Under the pieces are notes generated by a model. The model did not search any database and had not been told where the DNA came from. It worked only from the letters and a program-made list of their open reading frames with translations. The translations under genes and the position numbers were made by a program. A stretch of 64,000 nucleotides of DNA from Ancylobacter oerskovii. Lineage in GTDB: Bacteria; Pseudomonadota; Alphaproteobacteria; Rhizobiales; Xanthobacteraceae. Below are positions 1 through 8,644 of this stretch, piece after piece (the stretch's first letter is position 1; the number at the start of each line of letters is the position of its first letter). Location of the stretch: assembly GCF_018390555.1 (NCBI RefSeq), contig NZ_JAHBGB010000044.1:27424-91423 (forward strand). The letters are read 5' to 3'.

Positions 1-62
1 GGGAGCAGGACGCTCCGCCGGCTTCAGCGGGGGCGCAGCAGCCAGACGGTTTCCTCGACAGG
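1..62. repeat. 62-bp direct duplication of the 3' end of the tpm-like gene
   Basis: Positions 1-62 are identical to 146-207. The right copy holds the last 13 codons and stop of the methyltransferase-like gene plus 23 bases beyond it; the left copy is therefore an orphaned gene tail. The 83 bases between the copies carry a fragment of the CCCTCACCCCAAC-GGGGAGAG repeat family (from about 90) that recurs at 1996, 13061 and 22872. The left copy touches the window edge, so the duplication may be longer than seen. Confidence 0.85.
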
Positions 63-168
63 GGTACGCGTTGCGGCGGGTCGAGTGCCCCTCACCCCAA
101 CGGGGAGAGAGAGTAGGTCGCTCCGCCGGCTTCGGCGCGGGCGGAGGGAGCAGGACGCTCCGCCGGCT

Positions 169-810
169 TCAGCGGGGGCGCAGCAGCCAGACGGTTTCCT
201 CGACAGGCTTCCTGCCCTTGAGCCCTTCCTTCAGCTCGTGCCGGCCGGCCAGCGTGACGTGATAGGCGGCGCCGTAGTGCCGCCGTATCTCGGGCTCCGG
301 CACCGCGAAAGGCGGCCCGACCACCAGCGACGGCTCATAGTCGAATGCGATCAGCAATTGCGGCGCGGCATGGGTGAGGTGCACGAGATGCGCCGCATAG
401 CGCGGACGCATCGGCTCGGGCAGCGCCACCAGCGCCGCGCGGTCATAGATGGCGCCGACCTCGCCCAGGGCGTGGCGGTCGAGATCGAAGAGGTTGCCGA
501 CGAACACGGTGAGCCGGCCGGCCTCGAAACGCTCCAGCGGGCCGACCGGCGTGATGTGCGGCACCAGCCCGAGTTCGGCGAAGAGCTGCTCTATGGCTAG
601 CCGGCTAAGCTCGGCGCCGGCGACCGCATGGCCCTGCGCCAGCAGCCAGGCGATGTCGCGGGTCTTGCCGCAGAGCGGCAGGAACAGCCGGGCGCCCGCG
701 GGCAGGTCGAGACGAGGAAAATAACGCCGCAGCAAGGGATTGCCGTCAGCCTCATGAAAGGCGATCTCGCCGCGCCGCCATTTGCCGTGCCAGAATTCCT
801 CATCCATCAT
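169..810 (-). CDS. tpm: Thiopurine S-methyltransferase (TPMT)-family SAM-dependent methyltransferase
   Basis: A 213-residue protein of the bacterial TPMT family, cytosolic SAM-dependent methyltransferases that act on thiopurines and on selenium or tellurium oxyanions; the true substrate here is unknown. The N-terminus has the family's FWHGKW-like segment, and the SAM-binding core reads LFLPLCGKTRDIAWL, followed by GHAVAGAELS. A longer frame opens at 897, but I chose ATG 810 because GGAAGG lies six bases upstream and family homology begins there; ATG 807 is also possible. The 3' end is duplicated at the left edge of the window. It stands alone, with no operon partner. Family assignment is firm; function is inferred. 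Confidence 0.85.
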   Translation of the reverse strand: MMDEEFWHGKWRRGEIAFHEADGNPLLRRYFPRLDLPAGARLFLPLCGKTRDIAWLLAQGHAVAGAELSRLAIEQLFAELGLVPHITPVGPLERFEAGRLTVFVGNLFDLDRHALGEVGAIYDRAALVALPEPMRPRYAAHLVHLTHAAPQLLIAFDYEPSLVVGPPFAVPEPEIRRHYGAAYHVTLAGRHELKEGLKGRKPVEETVWLLRPR

Positions 811-820
811 ACGCCACCTT

Positions 821-848
821 CCACGTCTGCCTCGCCACGTCTGCCTCG
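821..848. repeat. 14-bp perfect tandem duplication upstream of tpm
   Basis: CCACGTCTGCCTCG occurs twice head to tail immediately upstream of the ribosome binding site of the methyltransferase gene. The rest of this spacer, up to 1032, shows no gene; about 963-1020 is rich in GC inverted repeats resembling the dispersed repeats at 5743. Confidence 0.8.
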
Positions 849-1032
849 CGCCATCATAGTGCCGGCGGCGGGCCTGACCAGAGCTGTCGATGGGCACCGT
901 CCAAGCGGAGCCGCCAGCGATGGATGACGCCAGGGCGATCGATGGCCGGCTGAGGATCGCCGCGTCATGGCCGCCGGGAGGCGGGGTCGTCCCGGGCGGC
1001 GCGCGTCACGCCCGGGCATGGCGCGCTTGTCG

Positions 1033-2034
1033 CTAGTCCGTGCGGCGGATGAAGGCGCCGAAGGCGCGCGGGCCGTCGGCGACGTCGATGTCGGCCACCA
1101 CCTTGAGCGTCGCGACATCGATGACGCTCAGCGTGTTGGCCTCCCAGTTCGCCACATAGACGAGGGCGCCGTCGCGGCTGGCGGCGATGCCTTCCGGGTA
1201 GTCGCCGACCGGGATGGTGGCGACCGGCTGCAGCGTGCCGGTGTCGAACACGCTGACGGTCGAGGCGTACTGGTCGGTGACGAAGGCGCGGCCTTGCGCC
1301 AGCGCCACCGCATAGGGGCGCTGGCCGACCTTCACGGTGGCGACCGCCCGGCGGGCGGCGATGTCGATGATCGTGACGTCGTCCGAGCCGACATTGGCGG
1401 TATAGGCGCGCTGGCCTTCCGCATCGATGGTGACGCCGAAGGGGCGGGCGCCGACCTTCACCGAGTCGGTGCGGGCGAGGGTGGCGGTATCGACGAAGCT
1501 CACCGCATCGGAATCGCGGTCGGCGGAGAGCAGCAGCGCGCCGTCCGGGGTGACGGCGAGGCCGGAGGGGGACTCGCCCACCTGCACCTCGCCGGCGATG
1601 GCGCCCGACGCCGCATCGACCGCGACGACGCGGTGCCGGTACCAGTCCGCCACATAGGCCGGGCTGCCGGAGGGATGCACGGCGACGCCGAGCGGGCCGC
1701 CGCCGACCTCGACGCGGCGCTCCACCGTGCGGCTGGCGGCGTCGAGGATGGTCAGCGCCTTGCCGTCCGGCGAGGTGACGAAGGCGCGCTTTCCGTCCGG
1801 GCTCACCGCGATGCCGGCCGGCTTGCCGGGAATCTTCAGCGTGGCGACGACCTTGCGGGTGGGCAGGTCGACGACCGAGAGCGTCTCGGCCGGCTGCGAG
1901 GTGATGAAGGCCTCGTCGGCGCGGGCGGGCGCGACATTCGCGCTCGCCACAGTTGCGAGCGCGGCGAACAGCATCGCCGCGCTTGAGGCCGGTCGCCCTT
2001 TCCCCGCCGGGGAGAGGGGGGAGGCGGGCCGCAT
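1033..2034 (-). CDS. Secreted YVTN-type beta-propeller protein
   Basis: A 333-residue exported protein built of repeated beta-propeller blades of the YVTN/YncE type; each blade carries a G-x-x-P-x-G-(I/V)-A-(V/I)-x-x-D-G-like stretch (for example GKPAGIAVSPDGKRAF and GESPSGLAVTPDGALL). Such proteins are periplasmic binding or scaffold proteins and no catalytic residues are evident. The signal peptide ends near APARA-DE. ATG 2034 lies four bases after the stop of the SRPBCC gene, so the two form an operon. ATG 1974 is an alternative start, but only the longer form supplies the positive N-region, and part of that region is encoded by a palindromic repeat (1996-2018). The ligand is unknown. Confidence 0.85.
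   Translation of the reverse strand: MRPASPLSPAGKGRPASSAAMLFAALATVASANVAPARADEAFITSQPAETLSVVDLPTRKVVATLKIPGKPAGIAVSPDGKRAFVTSPDGKALTILDAASRTVERRVEVGGGPLGVAVHPSGSPAYVADWYRHRVVAVDAASGAIAGEVQVGESPSGLAVTPDGALLLSADRDSDAVSFVDTATLARTDSVKVGARPFGVTIDAEGQRAYTANVGSDDVTIIDIAARRAVATVKVGQRPYAVALAQGRAFVTDQYASTVSVFDTGTLQPVATIPVGDYPEGIAASRDGALVYVANWEANTLSVIDVATLKVVADIDVADGPRAFGAFIRRTD
1996..2018. repeat. Palindromic repeat fragment overlapping a CDS start
   Basis: CCCTTTCCCCGCCGGGGAGAGGG is a near-perfect palindrome of the family also seen at 13061-13155 (inside cobN) and 22872-22899. Here it lies inside the first codons of the beta-propeller gene and encodes part of PLSPAGKGR. Confidence 0.75.
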
Positions 2035-2038
2035 GATG

Positions 2039-2593
2039 TCAGCTGCCGCCTTCGATCTTCTTCTTCAGGCCGTCCAGCCCGGCCTTGTAGAGGCCGGTCA
2101 CGGCGGCGACCGCGGCCTCGTCGTTCAGCTCCGGCGGCGGATCGTTGTTCGGGTAGCCGCGATAGAAGGCGCCGCGCCACTCGACCTTCGACTTGGCGCC
2201 GCCATCCTCCGGCGTGACGACGAGCCACGACGAGTAGTTGGTGACCGGCAGCACCTTCACGTCGACCTTGTCGATCCGGTACATGAGCGTCATCTTCTCG
2301 GGCTCGAGCTTGGCGACTTCCTCTTCCACCGTCGCGCCGTTCTTCAGCGTGAGGGTGCGCTTGGCGCCCGCCGCGCTGCCGCCGGTGCCCTCGGTCTTGG
2401 CCACCACCGGGATCCAGCCGCCGTCCTGGAAATTGCCGACCACTTCCCAGACCTTGGCCGGCGGGGCGTTGATCACGATGGTCTCGCTGACCTTCTGGCG
2501 GGTCGGGCCGTGCGCCTGCGCGCCGGAAGCGGCGACGGCGAGAGAGACGGCGGCCACCGCCACCGTGAGCAGTTCGAACTTCATCGTTTCCAT
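2039..2593 (-). CDS. Exported SRPBCC (MxaD-like) family protein
   Basis: A 184-residue protein with a signal peptide ending at AQAHG and one SRPBCC/START-like ligand-binding domain (ETIVINAPPAKVWEVVGNF through YKAGLDGLKK). MxaD-like SRPBCC proteins are periplasmic and some assist PQQ dehydrogenase systems, but no dehydrogenase gene is here, so the partner is unknown. ATG 2593 and ATG 2584 are both possible starts; GGA five to eight bases before 2584 slightly favours the shorter form. It is first in a two-gene operon with the beta-propeller gene. The shared export signals suggest the two work together in the periplasm, which is inference. Confidence 0.8.
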   Translation of the reverse strand: METMKFELLTVAVAAVSLAVAASGAQAHGPTRQKVSETIVINAPPAKVWEVVGNFQDGGWIPVVAKTEGTGGSAAGAKRTLTLKNGATVEEEVAKLEPEKMTLMYRIDKVDVKVLPVTNYSSWLVVTPEDGGAKSKVEWRGAFYRGYPNNDPPPELNDEAAVAAVTGLYKAGLDGLKKKIEGGS

Positions 2594-2725
2594 CCCGGAA
2601 CAGTTGATGTTGTGACGCTTCTTGGCGGACGTTGGCCGCCCGTTGCCAACCAGTCTAGGAGCGGAATCGCCGGCCGTGAACTCTTTTGCGGGGCGAAAAT
2701 GTCGCGGGCGAATTCTTAGAGATTT

Positions 2726-4570
2726 CTAAGAAAATTCCTTGAGAATCTTGAGAAAGGCGGCGCCGAACGCCTCCAGCTTGGCGGCGCCGACGCCCTTGAC
2801 GCCGGCGAGCTCGGTGCGGGTGCGCGGGTGCTCCACCGCCATCTCCTCCAGCGTGCGGTCGGCGAAGACCACATAGGCCGGCACGCCGCGCTCGGCGGCG
2901 AGCTCGCGCCGCAACGCCTTGAGTTTCTGGAGCAGCGAGGCCTCGGCGGGGGCGAGCTCGGGCGCCTCGGCGCGGCTGGCGCGGTCGCGGCGCGGTGCCT
3001 TGGACGGCGCGCGCAGGGTGAAGGTGCGGGTGCCGTCGAGGATCGACCGGCCGTGATCGGTGAGGGCCAGCGCCCCGAAGCGCTCGGCATCGGCGTGCAG
3101 CGCGCCGGTGGCCACCAGCTGGCGCAGCAAGGCGCGCCACTCGGTCGCAGGTCGGTCCGCCCCGGCACCGAAATCGGCGAGCCGGTCATGGCCGCGGGCA
3201 CAGACCTGGTCGGAGCGCTGGCCGGTGATCACCGCGGCGAGATAGGCGGCGCCGTAGCGCTCCCCCGTCGCGCGGGCGAGGCGCAGGGCGAGGGCGGCCT
3301 GCCGGGAGGCGTCGATCACCTTGGGCGGGTCGCGGCAGACGTCGCAATGGCCGCAGGCCTTGGCCCGCTCGCCGAAATAGCCGAGCAGCACCGCGCGCCG
3401 GCAGGTGACCGCCTCGCAGAAGCCGACCATGGAATCGAGTCGGCGCGCCTCCACCAGTTTGCGCTCGGGCGAGGACTGCTCCTCGTCGATGAAGCGGCGG
3501 CGGGTGGCGATGTCGCCGCCGGAATAGAGCAGGTGTGCCTCGGAGGGCTGGCCGTCGCGGCCGGCGCGGCCGATCTCCTGGTAATAGGCTTCCAGGCTGC
3601 CCGGCGCGTCGGCATGCAGCACGTAGCGGACATTCGACTTGTCGATGCCCATGCCGAAGGCGACGGTGGCCACCATCACGATGCCGTCCTCGGCGAGGAA
3701 GGCCTCCTGATGCGCGGCGCGCTGCTCGGGGGTGAGGCCGGCATGATAGGGCAGAGCGCGCACGCCGGCGGCCACGAGGCGCTCGGCGGTCTCCTCCACC
3801 TTCTTGCGGGAGATGCGGTAGACGATGCCGGGCACGCGCGGGCGCGCCTTCACATAGCTCTCGATCTGCCGGGCCGGATCCTTCTTCTCTTCCATGCCGA
3901 TGAAGATGTTCGGCCGGTCGAAGCCGGAGACGAACACCCGCGCGGTGCCGCCGAACAGCCGCTCGACGATGTCGCCCTGCGTCGCCTTGTCGGCGGTGGC
4001 GGTGAGGGCGACGAGGGGCACGGCGGGGAAGATCTCGCGCAGCCGGCCGAGCTGGAGATATTCGTTGCGGAAGGAGTGACCCCATTGCGAGATGCAATGC
4101 GCCTCGTCCACCGCGACGAGGCCGAGCGGCAGGCGGGAGAGCGCCTGCAGCATGCGATCGGTCATCAGCCGCTCGGGGGCGAGGTAGAGCAGGCGCACCT
4201 CGCCGGCCGCGACGCGGCGCCAGATGGCGACATTGTCCTCGCGCGGCTTGCCGGAATGGATGGCCTCCGCCGCCACGCCCTGCAGCTTCAGGGCGTTCAC
4301 CTGGTCGTCCATCAGCGCGATCAGCGGCGAGATGACGATGGAGAGGCCGCCCAGCGTCAGCGCGGGGAGCTGGTAGCACAGCGACTTGCCGGCGCCGGTC
4401 GGCATCACCGCCAGCGTCGGCACGCCGGCGAGCACCGCGTCCACCACCTCCTGCTGGCCGGGGCGGAAGCGGTCGAAGCCGAACACCTCGGCGAGGATGG
4501 CGGTCTTGCGGGCCTCGATCTCCGGCGCGAGCACGTCGGAGGCGGCGGAAGCGGTGGCGCGCATGTTCAT
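2726..4570 (-). CDS. recQ: ATP-dependent DNA helicase RecQ
   Basis: A 614-residue 3'-5' DNA helicase of recombination and replication-fork repair, of usual RecQ length. Visible in order: Walker A PTGAGKS (about 57-63), DEAH box and aromatic loop DEAHCISQWGHSFR (155-168), motif III ALTATA, motif VI YYQEIGRAGRDG, the zinc-binding cysteines CRRAVLLGYFGE...CGHCDVC (about 385-412), a winged-helix region, and a C-terminal HRDC domain ending in KGVGAAKLEAFGAAFLKIL. Start choice lies between ATG 4570 and ATG 4564. It is divergent from cbiB with about 110 bases between them, and is monocistronic as seen. Confidence 0.97.
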   Translation of the reverse strand: MNMRATASAASDVLAPEIEARKTAILAEVFGFDRFRPGQQEVVDAVLAGVPTLAVMPTGAGKSLCYQLPALTLGGLSIVISPLIALMDDQVNALKLQGVAAEAIHSGKPREDNVAIWRRVAAGEVRLLYLAPERLMTDRMLQALSRLPLGLVAVDEAHCISQWGHSFRNEYLQLGRLREIFPAVPLVALTATADKATQGDIVERLFGGTARVFVSGFDRPNIFIGMEEKKDPARQIESYVKARPRVPGIVYRISRKKVEETAERLVAAGVRALPYHAGLTPEQRAAHQEAFLAEDGIVMVATVAFGMGIDKSNVRYVLHADAPGSLEAYYQEIGRAGRDGQPSEAHLLYSGGDIATRRRFIDEEQSSPERKLVEARRLDSMVGFCEAVTCRRAVLLGYFGERAKACGHCDVCRDPPKVIDASRQAALALRLARATGERYGAAYLAAVITGQRSDQVCARGHDRLADFGAGADRPATEWRALLRQLVATGALHADAERFGALALTDHGRSILDGTRTFTLRAPSKAPRRDRASRAEAPELAPAEASLLQKLKALRRELAAERGVPAYVVFADRTLEEMAVEHPRTRTELAGVKGVGAAKLEAFGAAFLKILKEFS

Positions 4571-4680
4571 GCCGGACGGCGCCCGGCATATCCGTCCCGG
4601 ACGGCAGACAGGCTCTGGACGGCCGTGGCGGCGATGGACATGGTGCGGCCTCCCTGCCGGTCTTGAGAGAATCAGTGCGG

Positions 4681-5658
4681 ATGGCGCCGGAGCTCACCCT
4701 CGGTTTAACCCTAGTCGCGCTGCTGTTCGAGGCCGCTTTCGGCTATCCGGCCCTGCTCGTGGCGCGCATCGGCCATCCGGTGATGTGGGCGGGAGGGCTG
4801 ATCGGCTGTCTCGACCGGCATCTCAACCGCGACCGCGACCCGGCGTGGCGGCGCAAGATCGCCGGGATCGCGGCGCTGCTGGTGCTGCTGGCGCTGTGCG
4901 TCGGCATGGGGATCCTCGCGCAGAGGGCGTTGCTGGCGCTGCCCTTCGGGTTTTTGGCGGTGGCGCTGCTCGGCTCGACGCTGCTGGCGCAGCGCAGCCT
5001 TTACGAGCACGTCGCGCGAGTGGCGGAGGGGCTCGACGCCGGGCTCGCCGAGGGACGGGCGGCGGTGTCGATGATCGTCGGGCGCGACCCCGACGCGCTG
5101 GACGAGGCCGGGGTGTCGCGGGCGGCGATCGAGAGCCTCGCGGAGAATTTCTCCGACGGCATCGTGGCGCCGGCCCTGTGGATGGCGATCGGCGGGCTGC
5201 CGGGCATCTGCCTCTACAAGGCGGCGAACACCGCCGACAGCATGATCGGGCACCGTACGCCGCGCCACAACGATTTCGGCTGGGCGGCGGCGCGCTTCGA
5301 CGACGTGATCAACCTGCCGGCCTCGCGGCTGGCCGGCTGGCTGATGATCGCGGCGGCGCTGCTGATGCCGGGCGCCTCGGCGCGGCAGGCGTGGCGGGCG
5401 GTGCGGCGCGATGCGCGGTTCCACAAATCGCCCAATGCCGGCTGGCCGGAGGCGGCCTTGGCCGGGGCGCTGGGATTGGCGCTGGCCGGGCCGCGCGTCT
5501 ATCACGGCCAGCTGGTGACGGACGGCACCATGGGCACCGGCGGGCGGCGCGCGTGCACGGCCGAGGATATAAGGCGGGCGCTGGCGCTGTACCGTATCGC
5601 CGACGCGCTCCTGATCGCGCTGGTCGCGGCGGGGGCGGCGGCGTTCTGGGCGATGTGA
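4681..5658 (+). CDS. cbiB: Adenosylcobinamide-phosphate synthase CbiB/CobD
   Basis: Inner-membrane enzyme that attaches the aminopropanol (phosphate) arm to adenosylcobyric acid, a late step of B12 synthesis. The 325-residue product is hydrophobic with several membrane segments and the family blocks SLAENFSDGIVAPALW, KAANTADSMIGH and FDDVINLPASRL. ATG 4681 gives the best N-terminus; in-frame GTG 4675 and TTG 4663 could add a few residues, and GAGAG lies before the GTG. It is separated from the main cob cluster by a repeat array, and no riboswitch is seen upstream, so its regulation probably differs from that of the rest. Confidence 0.95.
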   Translation: MAPELTLGLTLVALLFEAAFGYPALLVARIGHPVMWAGGLIGCLDRHLNRDRDPAWRRKIAGIAALLVLLALCVGMGILAQRALLALPFGFLAVALLGSTLLAQRSLYEHVARVAEGLDAGLAEGRAAVSMIVGRDPDALDEAGVSRAAIESLAENFSDGIVAPALWMAIGGLPGICLYKAANTADSMIGHRTPRHNDFGWAAARFDDVINLPASRLAGWLMIAAALLMPGASARQAWRAVRRDARFHKSPNAGWPEAALAGALGLALAGPRVYHGQLVTDGTMGTGGRRACTAEDIRRALALYRIADALLIALVAAGAAAFWAM

Positions 5659-5680
5659 GGGGGGCGGCGGTGGCCCGCGT

Positions 5681-5715
5681 GCTTCGAGGCGCGCTGCGCT
5701 CGCTGCTCGGCAGGA
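5681..5715. repeat. Half copy of the TTCGAGGC-CGCTGCGCTCGC dispersed repeat
   Basis: GCTTCGAGGCGCGCTGCGCTCGC matches one arm of the repeat family found at 22755-22790, at 23041-23083 and inside cobN at 13970. It lies between the cbiB stop and the tandem array and encodes nothing recognisable. Confidence 0.6.
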
Positions 5716-5742
5716 CGGATATTCAGAATTGTCCAGCATGAC

Positions 5743-6757
5743 GGATCGTCGGATCCGTTGGGGGCGCTTCCCGCCGTCGCGCCGTCATGGCCGGGCTTGA
5801 CCCGGCCATCCATGGCTTCGGTTCGGCGTCTTCGGTTCCGCTCGGCGTGTCCGGCCGAAGGCGTGGATCCCCGGGCCGAGCCCGGGGATGACGGTGCTCC
5901 GGCTGGGGGCGGCGTCGGCATCGCAGGGGAGGCGGGGCGGCTCGTCATGGATCGTCGGAACCGTTGGGGGCGCTTCCCGCCGTCGTGCCGTCATGGCCGG
6001 GCTTGACCCGGCCATCCACGTCTTTGGTTCGGCGACTTCGGTTCCGCTCGGCGTGCCCGGCCGAAGGCGTGGATCCCCGGGCCGAGCCCGGGGATGACGG
6101 TGCTCCGGCTGGCGGCGGCGTCGGCATCGCAGGGGAGGCGGGGCGGCTCGTCATGGATCGTCGGAACCGTTGGGGGGCTTCCCGCCGTCGCGCCGTCATG
6201 GCCGGGCTTGACCCGGCCATTCACGTCTTCGGTTCGGCGTCTTCGGTTCCGCTCGGCGTGCCCGGCCGAAGGCGTGGATCCCCGGGCCGAGCCCGGGGAT
6301 GACGGTGCTCTGGCTGGGGGCGGCGTCGGCATCGCAGGGGAGGCGGGGCGGCTCGTCATGGATCGTCGGACCCGTTGGGGGCGCTTCCCGCCGTCGCGCG
6401 GTCATGGCCGGGCTTGACCCGGCCATTCACGTCTTCGGTTCGGCGTCTTCGGTTCCGCTCGGCGTGCCCGGCGAAGGCGTGGATCCCCGGGCCGAGCCCG
6501 GGGATGACGGTGTTCTGGCTGGGGGCGTCGGCATCGCAGGGGAGGCGGGGCGGCTCGTCATGGATCGTCGGAACCGTTGGGGGCGCTTCCCGCCGTCGCG
6601 CCGTCATGGCCGGGTTTGACCCGGCCATCCACGTCTTCGGTTCGGCGTCTTCGGTTCCGCTCGGCGTGCCCGGCCGAAGGCGTGGATCCCCGGGTCGAGC
6701 CCGGGGATGACGGTGTTCTGGCTGGGGGCGTCGGCATCGCAGGGGAGGCGGGGCGGC
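5743..6757. repeat. Tandem array of five units of about 205 bp, each carrying two palindromes
   Basis: Units begin with GGATCGTCGG at 5743, 5949, 6155, 6360 and 6562, so the periods are 206, 206, 205 and 202 bp. Each unit holds an inverted repeat around GGCCGGGCTTGACCCGGCC and a second around GGATCCCCGGGCCGAGCCC, with a connecting CTCGGCGTGCCCGGC-GAAGGCGT block. Differences between units are a few substitutions and small deletions. Frames of 70-120 codons run through it on both strands only because the period is long and GC-rich; they are not genes. It fills the gap between convergent cbiB and cobQ. Confidence 0.92.
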
Positions 6758-6795
6758 GCTGCTCGCGCACGACCTCCTGCTCCCTGCGCGATTTC

Positions 6796-8307
6796 CTATC
6801 GCTGCTGCGCGATCGCCACTCCCCCCGCGAGCTCCAGCAGCCGCTCCAGCTTCACATGCGCGGCGAGGTGGTCGGCCAGCGCGTCGAGCGCCGCCTCGAC
6901 GCCGGCCTCGTAGTCGAGCGCGCTCGGCGGGGCGCCGAGGCGGGCGAGCCAGGCGGAACGCTGGGCATCGTCGGCGAACAGGCCGTGCGCATAGGTGCCG
7001 ACGATGCGGCCATCGGCCGAGGTCGCGCCCTCGGGATGAGAGGAGCCCGTTGCGCCATCGACATGGGCGAAGGGGCGGGCGCGGTCGGGGCCGTCCGTCG
7101 CGCCCATATGCATCTCGTAGCCGCGGAAGGCGATGCCGTCGGCGCTGGTGCCGGCGATCGGCACGAGGCGCTTTTCCACTGTGAGCACCGTGTCGACGGC
7201 GAGCAGGCCGAGGCCGGGAACCTTGCCGGCCGGGCCTTCCATGCCCATCGGATCGTTGATGGTGCGGCCGAGCATCTGGTAGCCGCCGCACAGGCCGAGC
7301 ACCCGGCCGCCGCGCCGCACATGCGCGGCGATGTCGATGTCCCAGCCGCTCGCGCGCAGTTCGGCGAGATCGGCAATCGTGGATTTCGAGCCGGGCAGGA
7401 TGACGAGGTCGATGTCGCCGGGCAGCGGTTGGCCGGGCGCCAGGCGGATCAGCTCGACGGCGGGCTCGGCCTCCAGCGGGTCGAGGTCGTCGAAATTGGA
7501 GATGCGCGGCAGGATCGGCACGGCGATGCGCAGCCTGGCGCCCGGCTTGGCGGCGGGGGCGGCGTCGAGGGCGAGGGCGTCCTCGGCGGGCAGGCGGCGC
7601 GCGTCCCTGAAGAAGGGGATCAGGCCGAGATTTTCCCAACGCGTGCGCCGCGCGATCTCGTCCATGCCGCTCGCGAACAGGGCCGGGTCGCCGCGGAAGC
7701 GGTTGACGAGAAAGCCCTTGATCATCGCCGCGTCTTCCGGGGCGATCACCGCCCGGGTGCCGACCAGGCTGGCGATGACGCCGCCGCGGTCGATGTCGCC
7801 GATGAGGATGACCGGCACGCCGGCGGCACGGGCGAAGCCCATATTGGCGATGTCGGCGGCACGCAGATTGATCTCGGAGGCCGAGCCGGCGCCTTCCACC
7901 AATATGAGGTCGGCCTCCGCGCGGAGCCTGTCGAAGCTCGCCAGCACCGGGGCCATCAGCTCGGGCTTGAGCTTCTGGTAATCGGCGGCGCGGGCGCTGC
8001 GCCACGCCTTGCCCTGCACGACGATCTGCGCGCCGGTCTCGCTCTGCGGCTTCAGCAGCACCGGGTTCATGTGGACGCTGGGCGGCACGAAGGCGGCGCG
8101 GGCCTGCAGCGCCTGCGCGCGGCCGATCTCGCCGCCATCGGCGGTGACGGCGGCGTTGTTCGACATGTTCTGCGGCTTGAAGGGGCGGACCCTCAATCCC
8201 TGCCGGGCGAAGGCGCGGGCGAGGCCGGCGACGATCAGCGACTTGCCGACATCCGAGCCGGTGCCCTGGAACATCAGGGCACGGCCCCGGCGAGAGGCGG
8301 CGGTCAT
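6796..8307 (-). CDS. cobQ: Cobyric acid synthase CobQ
   Basis: Glutamine-dependent amidase that converts adenosylcobyrinic acid a,c-diamide to adenosylcobyric acid using four glutamines and ATP. The 503-residue protein has an N-terminal dethiobiotin-synthetase-like ATPase domain ([24 protein letters not shown]) and a C-terminal class I glutamine amidotransferase domain ([12 protein letters not shown] with the catalytic Cys, a GYEMHMG segment, and a HGLF His region). It is the last gene of the leftward B12 operon, 22 bases after the TM2 gene. Its 3' end comes within 40 bases of the tandem repeat array. Length and motifs are complete. Confidence 0.97.
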   Translation of the reverse strand: MTAASRRGRALMFQGTGSDVGKSLIVAGLARAFARQGLRVRPFKPQNMSNNAAVTADGGEIGRAQALQARAAFVPPSVHMNPVLLKPQSETGAQIVVQGKAWRSARAADYQKLKPELMAPVLASFDRLRAEADLILVEGAGSASEINLRAADIANMGFARAAGVPVILIGDIDRGGVIASLVGTRAVIAPEDAAMIKGFLVNRFRGDPALFASGMDEIARRTRWENLGLIPFFRDARRLPAEDALALDAAPAAKPGARLRIAVPILPRISNFDDLDPLEAEPAVELIRLAPGQPLPGDIDLVILPGSKSTIADLAELRASGWDIDIAAHVRRGGRVLGLCGGYQMLGRTINDPMGMEGPAGKVPGLGLLAVDTVLTVEKRLVPIAGTSADGIAFRGYEMHMGATDGPDRARPFAHVDGATGSSHPEGATSADGRIVGTYAHGLFADDAQRSAWLARLGAPPSALDYEAGVEAALDALADHLAAHVKLERLLELAGGVAIAQQR

Positions 8308-8329
8308 CGCCGAACCTTAGAGCAGACCG

Positions 8330-8554
8330 TTATGAGCGGCCTGCTTCCAGATAGTCGACGCGGCGCTCCAGATTGGCCTCGCGCACCATGCCGGGAATGA
8401 GGAACAGGTCGACGATCTGGCCGATGCCGAGCAGGCCGAGCGTCAGCAGCCACAGCGCGCCGGTCCAGTAGCGGCCGGCATAGAAGCGATGGATGCCGCA
8501 GACCCCGATCAGGCCGAACAGCCAGAAGAGATAGGCAACCGGTGTGGAGCGCAT
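8330..8554 (-). CDS. Small TM2-domain membrane protein
   Basis: A 74-residue protein with two hydrophobic helices joined by a short turn, the TM2 arrangement: AYLFWLFGLIGVCGIHRFYAG then a second helix ALWLLTLGLLGIGQIVDLF. The conserved G-x-H-R-F-Y-x-G-x-x-x-x-G pattern is present. A frame from 8581 exists, but ATG 8554 has AGAGG seven bases upstream. It lies between cobO and cobQ in the same direction, so it should be cotranscribed with B12 genes and sit under the riboswitch. No B12 role is known for TM2 proteins; the link is positional only. Confidence 0.85.
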   Translation of the reverse strand: MRSTPVAYLFWLFGLIGVCGIHRFYAGRYWTGALWLLTLGLLGIGQIVDLFLIPGMVREANLERRVDYLEAGRS

Positions 8555-8644
8555 GGGCGCGCCTCTTCCTCTCAAAGCCACGCCGCACGATCCGGCGTCC
8601 CTGCTGAGATAGGGATGACGCAGCGGGATTTCGAGAGGGCGGCA

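Noticed and set aside
71-262. Small plus-strand frame at the left edge
   Set aside because: It spans a duplication and a palindrome fragment and is antisense to the methyltransferase gene; no coding signal.
811-897. N-terminal extension of the tpm-like protein to 897
   Set aside because: The extension is Arg-rich, crosses a 14-bp tandem duplication and lacks homology; a ribosome site fits ATG 810.
5743-6757. Possible CRISPR array
   Set aside because: The units are contiguous, about 205 bp long and nearly identical throughout, with no short repeat alternating with unique spacers and no cas genes nearby.
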